Assembly: GCA_021816165.1 (NCBI GenBank)
Contig: JAKAYZ010000180.1
Coordinates: 1 to 5,924 of the forward strand
Direction: 5' to 3'
Source: Planctomycetota bacterium
GTDB lineage: Bacteria; Planctomycetota; Phycisphaerae; WQYP01
DNA: 5,924 nt
The translations under genes were made by a program, and so were the position numbers. The notes beneath the pieces were generated by a model, which made no database searches, had not been told where the DNA came from, and saw nothing but the letters and a program-made list of their open reading frames with translations. Shown in pieces: positions 1-5,739 of the stretch. The first letter of the stretch is position 1. Each line of letters opens with the position of its first letter.

Positions 1-854
1 GGGCCAAGGCGTACCGCGATGGTCTGGAAATGCTGCAAAAGGAGGCCTTGGATGCGGTCTGCGTATGCACCATGCCCGGCCGGCGCGAGATGATTCTGCA
101 GTACGCGGTGGAGCATCGCATCGGTCTGTTCGTGGAAAAGCCCTGGGCCTCAAACCTGGAGCAGGCCCGGCAGTTCGTCGAGATATGTCGGGCCGCCCAG
201 GCTCCGGTGATGACGGCGTTCAGCTTCCGCTACCATCCGGCTCTGGCAAAACTGCGCGAGTTAATCAGCGGAGCACTCGGTGCGCCGCTCCTGATCAACG
301 GCGAATACCTTTTTGACTGGAGGCCTGGTGAAAGCGTGTGGGGAGCGCGGGGCGGCAATGGATTCATCAATGAGAATTCCTGCCATTTGTTCGACGCCCT
401 CATGTCCGTGGCGGGCGATCCGCTGACGGTGGCGGCGGAAGCCATCAACCCCTTCGCCATGCCGGCGGAACACGCGGCCGCAATGACGATGCGCTTTCGG
501 GAAGGATCTATCGCCGCCATCACGCTGGGCGGCATCGGCGCCGGCGGGTTCCATTGCACTCCGCGGATGGATGTGGTCACCGCCAACGGCCAGGCGCGGC
601 TGGCCGGGCGCGACCATATCTGGGAAGCGCTGGAATGGACCTTCCGTGGCGATGGAGATGTGCACCGCCTGACCCGATGCCCCGAACAGTTGGGGCACAC
701 GCGTTACACCGACGGATTACGGCATTTCATTGACTGTATCCGCGGAGGAACCGCCCCCCAGACCGGACCGCTGGAGGGGCTTAAGTCCGTGGCTCTGGCG
801 ATGGCGGTAGTTGAGTCGGCGCGGTCGGGGCGCAAAACGGAGATTTGCTGGTAA
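1..854 (+). CDS. Gfo/Idh/MocA-family NAD(P)-dependent oxidoreductase, 5' end missing
   Basis: This is the C-terminal part of a Gfo/Idh/MocA dehydrogenase, a family that oxidises or reduces sugars, inositols and related polyols with NAD(P). The open frame runs in from the window edge (AKAYRDGLEM... from base 3), so the ATG at base 30 is internal; the N-terminal Rossmann GxGxxG part lies outside. Visible landmarks are the end of the nucleotide-binding domain (DAVCVCTMPGRREM), the family EKP motif at bases 135-143, whose Lys is normally catalytic, FSFRYHPA just after it, and NENSCHLFD at 369-395, where the His is the usual second catalytic residue. The C-terminal GLRHFIDCIRGG and the ending VALAMAVVESARSGRKTEI are typical. 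Family members are usually 330-400 aa, so about 280 residues here fits loss of the first 60-100. A sugar phosphate isomerase/epimerase gene follows 47 bases later, which suggests a shared catabolic operon. The substrate cannot be told from the sequence. Confidence 0.9.
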   Translation, partial: AKAYRDGLEMLQKEALDAVCVCTMPGRREMILQYAVEHRIGLFVEKPWASNLEQARQFVEICRAAQAPVMTAFSFRYHPALAKLRELISGALGAPLLINGEYLFDWRPGESVWGARGGNGFINENSCHLFDALMSVAGDPLTVAAEAINPFAMPAEHAAAMTMRFREGSIAAITLGGIGAGGFHCTPRMDVVTANGQARLAGRDHIWEALEWTFRGDGDVHRLTRCPEQLGHTRYTDGLRHFIDCIRGGTAPQTGPLEGLKSVALAMAVVESARSGRKTEICW

Positions 855-901
855 CGTCTGATGAATGACCTCGGCATGGCGAGCAAAAGGAGTGATACAC
901 A

Positions 902-1723
902 ATGAAACTGGGACTTGATGCAGGCCAATCCACGCTCGATCTGGCGGTGGAACTGGGTATTCACGGTGTCCCCATCGGGGCGGACCAACTGGCCCAGCAG
1001 GGTGTGGAAGCCACGCTGGCACCGCTAAAGCAGCGCGGCCTGGGCGTGTGTCAGATCGGGGCCTTTGGCTATAATCCCCTGTCCACCGACCGCCAAGGCC
1101 AGACCCACCAAGATGACCTGCTCCGTAAGGCCATCCCCCTCGCGGCGGCAACGGGCTGCCGGTACATCACCATCGGCCCGGGCAACTACCACCCCTCGGG
1201 CTTCCTGGCCGAAGATCCCCGGAATCACACACCCATGGCGCTGAAGGCGATGGCGGCGGCGCTAAAGCCGATGTTGGAACTGGCCGCCACGTACGGCGTG
1301 AATCTCACTGTTGAGCCTTACCTGAAGGGTGCCGTCAACGGTCCAGAGGCATTTCTCGCATTATGGCAGCAGGTCAAGGCGCCAAACCTGCGGGCCAACG
1401 TCGATCCCAGCAGTCTATACATCTACGAGGATCTGCTTGATGCCCGATCCAAGGTGGAAAAGGTCTGCAAAGGCCTTGCCGGGCACTATGGGCTGGTGCA
1501 TATCAAGGACATCGCGATGGGCGAAGGTTTCCATATCCACGCGGCCTTGGCACCCTTGGGCCAGGGGCCTACCGACTGGGCCCAATTCCTCGGCCTTATC
1601 GCGCCGCACGTGCCGGATGACAGCTGGGTCATCCTGGAACATGTCAGTTCGCCGGAGGAAGGTCGCACCAGTTACCGCCTGCTGCGGGACGCGGCGGAGA
1701 AGATGGGCGTGGAATTGGGATAA
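902..1723 (+). CDS. Sugar phosphate isomerase/epimerase (xylose isomerase-like TIM barrel)
   Basis: A 273-aa protein of the AP-endonuclease-2/xylose-isomerase-like TIM-barrel superfamily, which contains ketose epimerases, hydroxypyruvate isomerases and inosose dehydratases. The four expected metal ligands are all visible: Glu138 in LTVEPY, Asp168 in NVDPSSL, His200 in VHIKD and Glu246 in ILEHV. These sit at the ends of successive beta strands and normally bind Mn, Co or Mg for enediol chemistry. The length matches the family (about 260-300 aa), so the gene appears intact. The ATG is supported by AAAGGAG at 886-892, nine bases upstream. No signal peptide is evident, so it is probably cytoplasmic. 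It follows the Gfo/Idh/MocA dehydrogenase by 47 bases, and the pair is likely to act on the same sugar or inositol derivative. The family is certain; the exact reaction is not, and a 3-epimerase or an inosose-type enzyme are both possible. Confidence 0.88.
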   Translation: MKLGLDAGQSTLDLAVELGIHGVPIGADQLAQQGVEATLAPLKQRGLGVCQIGAFGYNPLSTDRQGQTHQDDLLRKAIPLAAATGCRYITIGPGNYHPSGFLAEDPRNHTPMALKAMAAALKPMLELAATYGVNLTVEPYLKGAVNGPEAFLALWQQVKAPNLRANVDPSSLYIYEDLLDARSKVEKVCKGLAGHYGLVHIKDIAMGEGFHIHAALAPLGQGPTDWAQFLGLIAPHVPDDSWVILEHVSSPEEGRTSYRLLRDAAEKMGVELG

Positions 1724-1762
1724 GCGTACCGAAATAGTGACGTAAGTAATTAGCTGTCCACG

Positions 1763-1781
1763 GTGGCTCAACACCAGCCAC
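1763..1781 (+). terminator. Weak stem-loop after the isomerase gene, possible terminator
   Basis: GTGGCT at 1763-1768 and AGCCAC at 1776-1781 are perfect inverted repeats around a 7-base loop, 40 bases after the isomerase stop. Only CUUUG follows, not a real U-tract, so intrinsic termination would be weak. An alternative pairing (CTCAA 1767-1771 with TTGAG 1783-1787) is possible. Because it directly precedes the IS21-like fragment, it could also be left over from that element. Confidence 0.3.
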
Positions 1782-1786
1782 TTTGA

Positions 1787-2008
1787 GAGGAAAGGGGTTG
1801 GTCCGCCCGGCGGATCACCCGTGAACTGGGTATGGCCCGTACAACGGTGCGGCGGCATATCCGATTGTGGCCTGGGACAGATGCAAAATCAGCCATAGCG
1901 CCCTCCGGGTCGGCGACGGCTGACCCGGTGGTTCCGGCGCAAGATTGGCTTGTGCCAGCAGTCGGGCGTATCGCCTGCGGAAACAAGATCGTCCCGGAAA
2001 ACCCGTAA
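1787..2008 (+). pseudogene. Degenerate N-terminal fragment of an IS21-family IstA transposase
   Basis: One open frame between stops (tga at 1784-1786, taa at 2006-2008) reads EERGWSARRITRELGMARTT and continues VRRHIRLWPG. This looks like the N-terminal helix-turn-helix of IS21 IstA proteins, whose usual form is 'GWSxRRIARELGxxRxTVxRYxR'. The next segment, KSAIAPSGS, resembles the Pro/Ser/Gly linker seen after that domain in planctomycete-type IstA, but beyond it the similarity fades. There is no plausible start codon with a ribosome binding site, no DDE catalytic core, and no istB. The intact protein is roughly 400-500 aa, so about 73 codons are left. It lies between the sugar operon and the ars promoter, which suggests an old insertion at this junction. 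The assignment rests on motif memory; an unrelated HTH protein remnant is possible. Confidence 0.5.
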
Positions 2009-2042
2009 CCAGCATGCGACCTCAGGCCCCGCCGACACTGGC

Positions 2043-2072
2043 TTGACTTGCGGCCTGCCCCGCGGCTATAAT
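2043..2072 (+). promoter_or_regulatory. Sigma-70-type promoter of the ars operon
   Basis: TTGACT at 2043-2048 and TATAAT at 2067-2072 are separated by 18 bases, one mismatch from the full consensus pair. Transcription would start near 2079, about 50 bases before the arsR ATG. It is the only promoter-like sequence seen ahead of the tightly packed ars genes, so it probably drives them all. The two inverted repeats just downstream fit repression by ArsR at the start of transcription. Confidence 0.75.
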
Positions 2073-2087
2073 TCGTTAGTTGACGAA
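2072..2087. promoter_or_regulatory. Inverted repeat at the transcription start, candidate ArsR operator
   Basis: TTCGT (2072-2076) and ACGAA (2083-2087) are perfect inverted repeats with a 6-base spacer. They overlap the last base of the -10 box and span the likely transcription start. Short dyads in this position are typical of ArsR/SmtB-family operators, where the bound dimer blocks RNA polymerase until As(III) or Sb(III) releases it. The assignment is by position and symmetry, not by match to a known ArsR site. Confidence 0.45.
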
Positions 2088-2107
2088 GTGTGAAAGTGTT
2101 TCACACT
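2087..2107. promoter_or_regulatory. 9-bp perfect inverted repeat in the arsR leader, candidate operator
   Basis: AGTGTGAAA (2087-2095) and TTTCACACT (2099-2107) pair perfectly around GTG. The dyad is centred about 18 bases after the predicted transcription start and ends 13 bases before the arsR ribosome binding site GGAG (2121-2124). It is more symmetric than the dyad overlapping the promoter and may be the main ArsR site or a second one. In RNA the arms could form a hairpin with a 3-base loop, so an effect on translation or mRNA stability is a second possibility. No U-tract follows, so it is not an intrinsic terminator. Confidence 0.5.
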
Positions 2108-2129
2108 GCCACAGGGCACTGGAGCCGCC

Positions 2130-2501
2130 ATGAATATTCGCGAATTTATCCAATTAACCCAGGCCTTGGCCGATCCGGCGCGGGTGCGGACCCTCTTGGC
2201 GCTGCGCGATGGAGAATTATGCCTGTGCCAACTGATTGACCTGCTGGGCTTGGCACCCTCCACGGTGTCACGCCATTTGGATATTCTTTATCAGGCCAGA
2301 CTGGTGGAGCGGCGTAAGCAGGGACGATGGATGTATTTTACACTGGCGGGTAAAGCCGCCGCCCTGCCGGTGCAGCAGGCTATTGCCTGGGCCAACGACG
2401 CTCTGGCTGCGGATCCGATGATAAAACAAGACGCCCGGCGTGTGAAAACACTCTGCCGGCAGGACCTTGTGGAGCTTTGTGCATGTTATCGCCCAAGTTG
2501 A
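2130..2501 (+). CDS. arsR: ArsR-family arsenite-responsive transcriptional repressor
   Basis: A 123-aa ArsR/SmtB winged-helix repressor, the normal size for the family. It should bind the promoter dyads as a dimer and release on As(III) or Sb(III). The N-terminal helix LADPARVRTLLAL leads into GELCLCQL, which matches the ELCVCDLC metalloid site of plasmid R773 ArsR; Cys31 and Cys33 correspond to its two main ligands, while the third Cys position is Ile36. The recognition helix and wing follow (LAPSTVSRHLDILYQARLVE, then RRKQGRWMYFTL). An extra cysteine group lies at the C-terminus: Cys109, Cys117 and Cys119. The ATG has GGAG at 2121-2124, five bases upstream. The last 19 bases overlap arsC, which suggests translational coupling. 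Its place as first gene after the promoter and operator-like repeats fits autoregulation of the whole operon. Confidence 0.95.
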   Translation: MNIREFIQLTQALADPARVRTLLALRDGELCLCQLIDLLGLAPSTVSRHLDILYQARLVERRKQGRWMYFTLAGKAAALPVQQAIAWANDALAADPMIKQDARRVKTLCRQDLVELCACYRPS

Positions 2502-2953
2502 AAATTCTGTTTTTGTGCACCGGCAATTCCTGCCGCAGCCAGATGGCCGAAGGCTGGGCCAAGGCGCTCCAGGGTGCGGTGTTCGAACCCTATTCCGCGG
2601 GCCTTGAAACGCATGGCCTGAACCCCTTTGCCGTCCAGGTGATGGCCGAAGCGGGTGTGGATATCAGCGGGCAGAAATCCAAGAATGTCCGCGACTTGAT
2701 CGCCGTGCCCTTTGACGCAGTGATTACCGTCTGCGACCACGCCCATGAAACCTGCCCGGCCTGGCTGGGGAAAAAAGCCACGCTGCTCCACGCGGGCTTT
2801 GACGACCCGCCCAAGTTGGCCAAAACTGCCCAGACTCCTGAGGAAGCATTGAGCCATTACCGGCGGGTACGCGATGAGATCCGGGCATTTGTGGAAACGC
2901 TGCCGGAAGTCCTGAGAAATAACACTTGTGCGACGACGCGCCACAATTTTTGA
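2483..2953 (+). CDS. arsC: Arsenate reductase ArsC, thioredoxin-coupled (LMW phosphatase fold)
   Basis: A 156-aa cytoplasmic enzyme reducing arsenate to arsenite, from the low-molecular-weight tyrosine phosphatase family. The P-loop is CTGNSCRS, with nucleophile Cys12 and Arg18. Cys84 in TVCDHAHETCP and Cys91 complete the redox relay, and Asp107 in FDDPPK is the likely general acid. The spacing of Cys12, Cys84, Cys91 and Asp107 equals that of Staphylococcus aureus pI258 ArsC (10, 82, 89, 105) shifted by two, so this is the thioredoxin-regenerated type, not the glutaredoxin R773 type. I chose ATG 2483, with GGAG at 2471-2474 eight bases upstream, over the in-frame TTG at 2477, which sits too close to that GGAG. 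The start lies inside arsR, overlapping by 19 bases. The last ten or so residues (NNTCATTRHNF) go beyond the conserved fold and carry one further Cys. arsD starts 12 bases after the stop. Confidence 0.95.
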   Translation: MLSPKLKILFLCTGNSCRSQMAEGWAKALQGAVFEPYSAGLETHGLNPFAVQVMAEAGVDISGQKSKNVRDLIAVPFDAVITVCDHAHETCPAWLGKKATLLHAGFDDPPKLAKTAQTPEEALSHYRRVRDEIRAFVETLPEVLRNNTCATTRHNF

Positions 2954-2965
2954 AAGGAGTGTTTG

Positions 2966-3406
2966 ATGTCCGTGTTACTGGAAGTATTTGATCCGGCGAT
3001 GTGTTGTTCCACCGGCGTATGCGGGCCGGACGTGGATCCAAAGCTGGTGCATTTGGCCGCCGATTTGGACTATCTGAAAAGTCAGGGTGTGGATGTGCGC
3101 AGGCACAACCTGGCGCATGAGCCGGGCCAATTTGTCGGTCATGCCCTCATTAAAGATTTATTGGCCCGCCAGGGTATCGCCGCTTTGCCGGCCATATTGG
3201 TAGACGGCAACCTGATTAGTGCGGGGCGCTATCCTGACCGCACCGAGCTTGCCCTGGCCGCGGGAGTACCAGCGGATGCGTCAGCACCCGCCTCGGCGAC
3301 CACATCTGCACCGTCGGGGGGTGGCTGCGGTTGCAGCGGGAAAGCGACACCGGTGGCCATTGGTGTGGCCTCGGCCAAACGGAGTTCATGTTGTGGCGGC
3401 GCGTAA
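2966..3406 (+). CDS. arsD: ArsD arsenic metallochaperone with an extended cysteine-containing tail
   Basis: A 146-aa ArsD homologue. ArsD passes As(III)/Sb(III) to the ArsA ATPase and raises its affinity for the metalloid; it also has weak repressor activity in some systems. The N-terminus LEVFDPAMCCSTGVCGPDVD is almost identical to plasmid R773 ArsD, and Cys13, Cys14 and Cys19 correspond to its Cys12, Cys13 and Cys18, the three essential for transfer. The thioredoxin-like body continues to ALPAILVDGNLISAGRYPDR, which also matches the family. The tail is longer than the 120 aa of R773 ArsD: an Ala/Ser/Thr-rich linker (about 103-117), then GGGCGCSGK (Cys121, Cys123) and a terminal SSCCGGA (Cys142, Cys143). 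The ATG at 2966 has AAAGGAGT at 2953-2960, which is why I rejected the TTG at 2963. It is followed after 50 bases by the CMD-like gene, and arsA comes next. Confidence 0.94.
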   Translation: MSVLLEVFDPAMCCSTGVCGPDVDPKLVHLAADLDYLKSQGVDVRRHNLAHEPGQFVGHALIKDLLARQGIAALPAILVDGNLISAGRYPDRTELALAAGVPADASAPASATTSAPSGGGCGCSGKATPVAIGVASAKRSSCCGGA

Positions 3407-3456
3407 GAAAAGCTGCCAAGGTGATGTTTTTGGGGGGATGGGATAAAGGAGTTTTT

Positions 3457-3849
3457 ATGTCAGTCGTATCACGTCCAAGTTTAGAGCACATTTTTGCCGG
3501 CATGCGCAAAGCAATGGGCGGAGTTCCCTCGGCAGTGGAAAAACTTTCCCGGGTGGATCCGGAGATGGTTTATGAACACCTGCGGTCGCGCGCTTACGCC
3601 ATGCCGGATCAATCGCCGGCCTTAGATGACGAAACCCGCACGCTTATTTACCTGGCTGCGGCCCTGGCGGGTTCCAGTTCCGCGTGTGTGCGAGCCATGG
3701 CCGACAAAGCAAAAACGCAGGGCATTGCGAGGGAAAAGGTCTTGGAAACCGTGCGTATCGTGCGGTTTGCCATGGCCACCAAGATGATCGGCGATGCGGA
3801 ACCGGTGTTTGACGCCCTGGAAAAGGCCGGCCAGCAGCCTGTGAAATAA
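3457..3849 (+). CDS. Carboxymuconolactone decarboxylase/AhpD-like protein in the ars operon
   Basis: A 130-aa, all-helical protein that I place in the CMD/AhpD-like superfamily. The core DDETRTLIYLAAALAGSSSA, followed by CVRAMADKAK, aligns with the 'E-LIALAxALAxxCxxCxxxH' helix pair of the family, and the following VLETVRIVRFAMAT helix also fits. In active AhpD the Glu, two Cys and His form the peroxidase site. Here the equivalents appear to be Thr62, Ser74, Cys77 and Met81, so only the second Cys remains, and it is the only cysteine in the protein. A classical disulfide peroxidase mechanism is therefore unlikely. The ATG at 3457 is preceded by AAAGGAG at 3445-3451; an in-frame ATG at 3331 lies inside arsD and has no such site. 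It is co-directional between arsD and arsA, so an arsenic-related or redox role is inferred from context only. Confidence 0.8.
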   Translation: MSVVSRPSLEHIFAGMRKAMGGVPSAVEKLSRVDPEMVYEHLRSRAYAMPDQSPALDDETRTLIYLAAALAGSSSACVRAMADKAKTQGIAREKVLETVRIVRFAMATKMIGDAEPVFDALEKAGQQPVK

Positions 3850-3905
3850 ACTGGTGCCACGTGCGGCGGACCCGCCATGACGGCGGCGTTTTTGAAAGGT
3901 GCTTT

Positions 3906-5714
3906 ATGAAAAGCTCACGGACCAGCGTCGATTGGATTACGCAGGCTACACGGTACATGTTTTTCACGGGCAAAGGCGGCGTGGGCAAAACGTCGCTGGC
4001 TTGTGCCACCGCCGTAGCCCTGGCGGACGCCGGCAAGCGGGTGTTGTTGGTCAGTACCGATCCGGCATCGAATATCCAGCACGTATTTGATACCACGATC
4101 GGCGAAGAGTATCCCACGGCAATTCCGAGTGTGCCGCGGTTGCTGGCATTGAACATTCGACCGGCAGCGGCCGCCGCCGCCTACCGGGAGCGAGCCATTG
4201 GCCCCATGCGCGGGATACTGCCGGAAGAAGCCATCAAAAGCATGACCGAAGAGCTTTCGGGTTCCTGCACCACGGAAATTGCCGCCTTTGACCAATTTAC
4301 CACGCTGCTGACAGACCCCACGACAGCGGACGCTTTCGACCATATCATTTTTGACACCGCCCCGACCGGACACACGCTGCGGCTGTTAAGCCTGCCGGCG
4401 GCGTGGACGGTTTTTTTTGATGGTAACAAGCATGGGGCCTCATGTATGGGGCCGGTGTCGGCCTTGCAGTCTCAGCGTCAGCAATATGCCCAGGCGGTGG
4501 CGCGGCTGCACGACCCCGCCCACACCACGCTGGTGATGGTGAGTCGCCCCGAACCGCTGGCCCTGGCGGAAGCGGATCGCACCAGCCAGGATTTGCGTGA
4601 ACTGGGGCTGACCAATCAGCGTCTGATTATCAACGGCGCATTTCGGGCTACGGATCGACGCGATACCCTGGCTTTGGCCATGGAAGAACGCGGGCAAAAG
4701 GCCCTGGCGGGGATGCCCGCCGGTTTGCGGGCGTTGCCGCACGATCAAATGCCGCTGCGGGCGTTTAATCTGATCGGCGCCGCCGCACTGCGGAAGATTC
4801 TTCAACCCATTGTGCAGGAAGCTGATGGGCACCTGCCGGTATTGCCCACACCCCGCTACCCACCTCTCAATGATCTGATCTCGCAAATTGAAGCCGCCGG
4901 CCATGGAGCCGTGCTGGTGTTAGGCAAGGGTGGCGTGGGCAAAACCACCATTGCGGCTGCCATGGCCCTGGCCTTGGCCGACCGCGGCCATGATGTGCAC
5001 TTAACCACCACGGATCCCGCGGCCCATATCAGTCAGACCGTGCAAGGTTCCGGCGGCCATTTGTCGATCAGCCGCATTGATCCGGAAACGGAAACGGCGC
5101 ATTATCGGCAACAGGTGATGGCCCTGCGCGGCCAAGACTTGGATGAACAGGGCAAGGCTTTGCTGGAAGAAGATTTGCGATCTCCATGCACAGAAGAGGT
5201 GGCGGTGTTTCATGCCTTTTCCCAGCGCCTGGATGAGGCGGCGGGCAAGTTTGTGATTATTGATACCGCGCCCACGGGCCATTCCCTGCTGCTGCTGGAT
5301 GCCACCGGTTCCTACCATCGGGATGTGATGCGCAATATGACCGGCAAAGCCCAAATGCAGGTAAATACGGCGCTGATGAAATTGCAGGATCAAGCGTACA
5401 CGCGCACGATTCTGGTAACGCTGCCTGAAACCACGCCCATTTTAGAAGCCGCCGAATTGCAGGCGGATTTGCAGCGGGCCGGCATTAAGCCGTTTGCATG
5501 GGTGGTGAATGCCAGTTTGCTGGCGGCTCAACCCAGCGATGGTTTGTTGGCGGCGCGGGCGGCGGCGGAGGCGGACAAGATTGCGCATGTGGCTCACCAG
5601 TACGCGGCGCAGGTGGCCTTGGTGCCGTGGCTGGCCCGCGAGCCGGTGGGACCGCGCGGCTTGCGCCAATTGATGGGCGTGGCCGAACCGGCTGAGGCGT
5701 TGCCGGCGGTGTAG
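3906..5714 (+). CDS. arsA: ArsA arsenite-stimulated ATPase, two-domain (A1-A2) form
   Basis: A 602-aa soluble ATPase that binds As(III)/Sb(III) and energises the arsenite efflux permease at the membrane. It is the tandem form like R773 ArsA (583 aa). The A1 half has the P-loop TGKGGVGKTS (about 21-30), the signal sequence VLLVSTDPASN and DTAPTGHT (150-157). The A2 half has GKGGVGKTT (340-348), VHLTTTDPAAH and DTAPTGHS (453-460). The three metalloid cysteines are all kept: Cys121 (SGSCTTEIA), Cys180 (GASCMGP) and Cys428 (SPCTEEVAVF), equivalent to R773 Cys113, Cys172 and Cys422. The ATG at 3906 has GAAAGG at 3894-3899; the upstream GTG at 3861 lacks one and adds 15 residues unlike ArsA. It lies 56 bases after the CMD-like gene and 25 bases before acr3. 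With arsD nearby, the full ArsD-ArsA delivery route is present. Confidence 0.96.
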   Translation: MKSSRTSVDWITQATRYMFFTGKGGVGKTSLACATAVALADAGKRVLLVSTDPASNIQHVFDTTIGEEYPTAIPSVPRLLALNIRPAAAAAAYRERAIGPMRGILPEEAIKSMTEELSGSCTTEIAAFDQFTTLLTDPTTADAFDHIIFDTAPTGHTLRLLSLPAAWTVFFDGNKHGASCMGPVSALQSQRQQYAQAVARLHDPAHTTLVMVSRPEPLALAEADRTSQDLRELGLTNQRLIINGAFRATDRRDTLALAMEERGQKALAGMPAGLRALPHDQMPLRAFNLIGAAALRKILQPIVQEADGHLPVLPTPRYPPLNDLISQIEAAGHGAVLVLGKGGVGKTTIAAAMALALADRGHDVHLTTTDPAAHISQTVQGSGGHLSISRIDPETETAHYRQQVMALRGQDLDEQGKALLEEDLRSPCTEEVAVFHAFSQRLDEAAGKFVIIDTAPTGHSLLLLDATGSYHRDVMRNMTGKAQMQVNTALMKLQDQAYTRTILVTLPETTPILEAAELQADLQRAGIKPFAWVVNASLLAAQPSDGLLAARAAAEADKIAHVAHQYAAQVALVPWLAREPVGPRGLRQLMGVAEPAEALPAV

Positions 5715-5739
5715 ACAAATCTAAAACAGGAGCGTACAG

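Noticed and set aside
1415..1858. 147-codon minus-strand open frame across the end of the isomerase gene and the intergenic region
   Set aside because: Most of it is antisense to the conserved TIM-barrel gene, and its composition and lack of motifs give no support for a real protein.
2477..2482. Upstream TTG as the arsC start
   Set aside because: It gives only two more residues and leaves just two bases between GGAG and the start; ATG 2483 has proper spacing and gives cysteine positions matching pI258 ArsC with a constant offset.
3331..3456. N-terminal extension of the CMD-like protein from ATG 3331
   Set aside because: The extension lies mostly inside the arsD coding region in another frame, reads as unrelated sequence, and lacks a ribosome binding site, while ATG 3457 has AAAGGAG.
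3865..3876. GGCGG/CCGCC repeat between the CMD-like gene and arsA as a terminator
   Set aside because: The loop would be only two to four bases, the stem is short and no U-tract follows directly; it is easily explained by GC-rich sequence.
3861..3905. GTG start for a 617-aa ArsA
   Set aside because: The extra 15 residues do not resemble ArsA and there is no ribosome binding site; ATG 3906 follows GAAAGG at normal spacing.
3915..4373. Long open frames antisense to arsA and other genes
   Set aside because: They lie opposite well-supported genes, contain no recognisable motifs and are expected by chance in GC-rich coding DNA.
4411..4418. Run of eight T in arsA as a slippage or frameshift site
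   Set aside because: The run encodes Phe-Phe in frame and the ArsA motifs continue uninterrupted on both sides (GASCMGP follows), so there is no sign of a frameshift or recoding.
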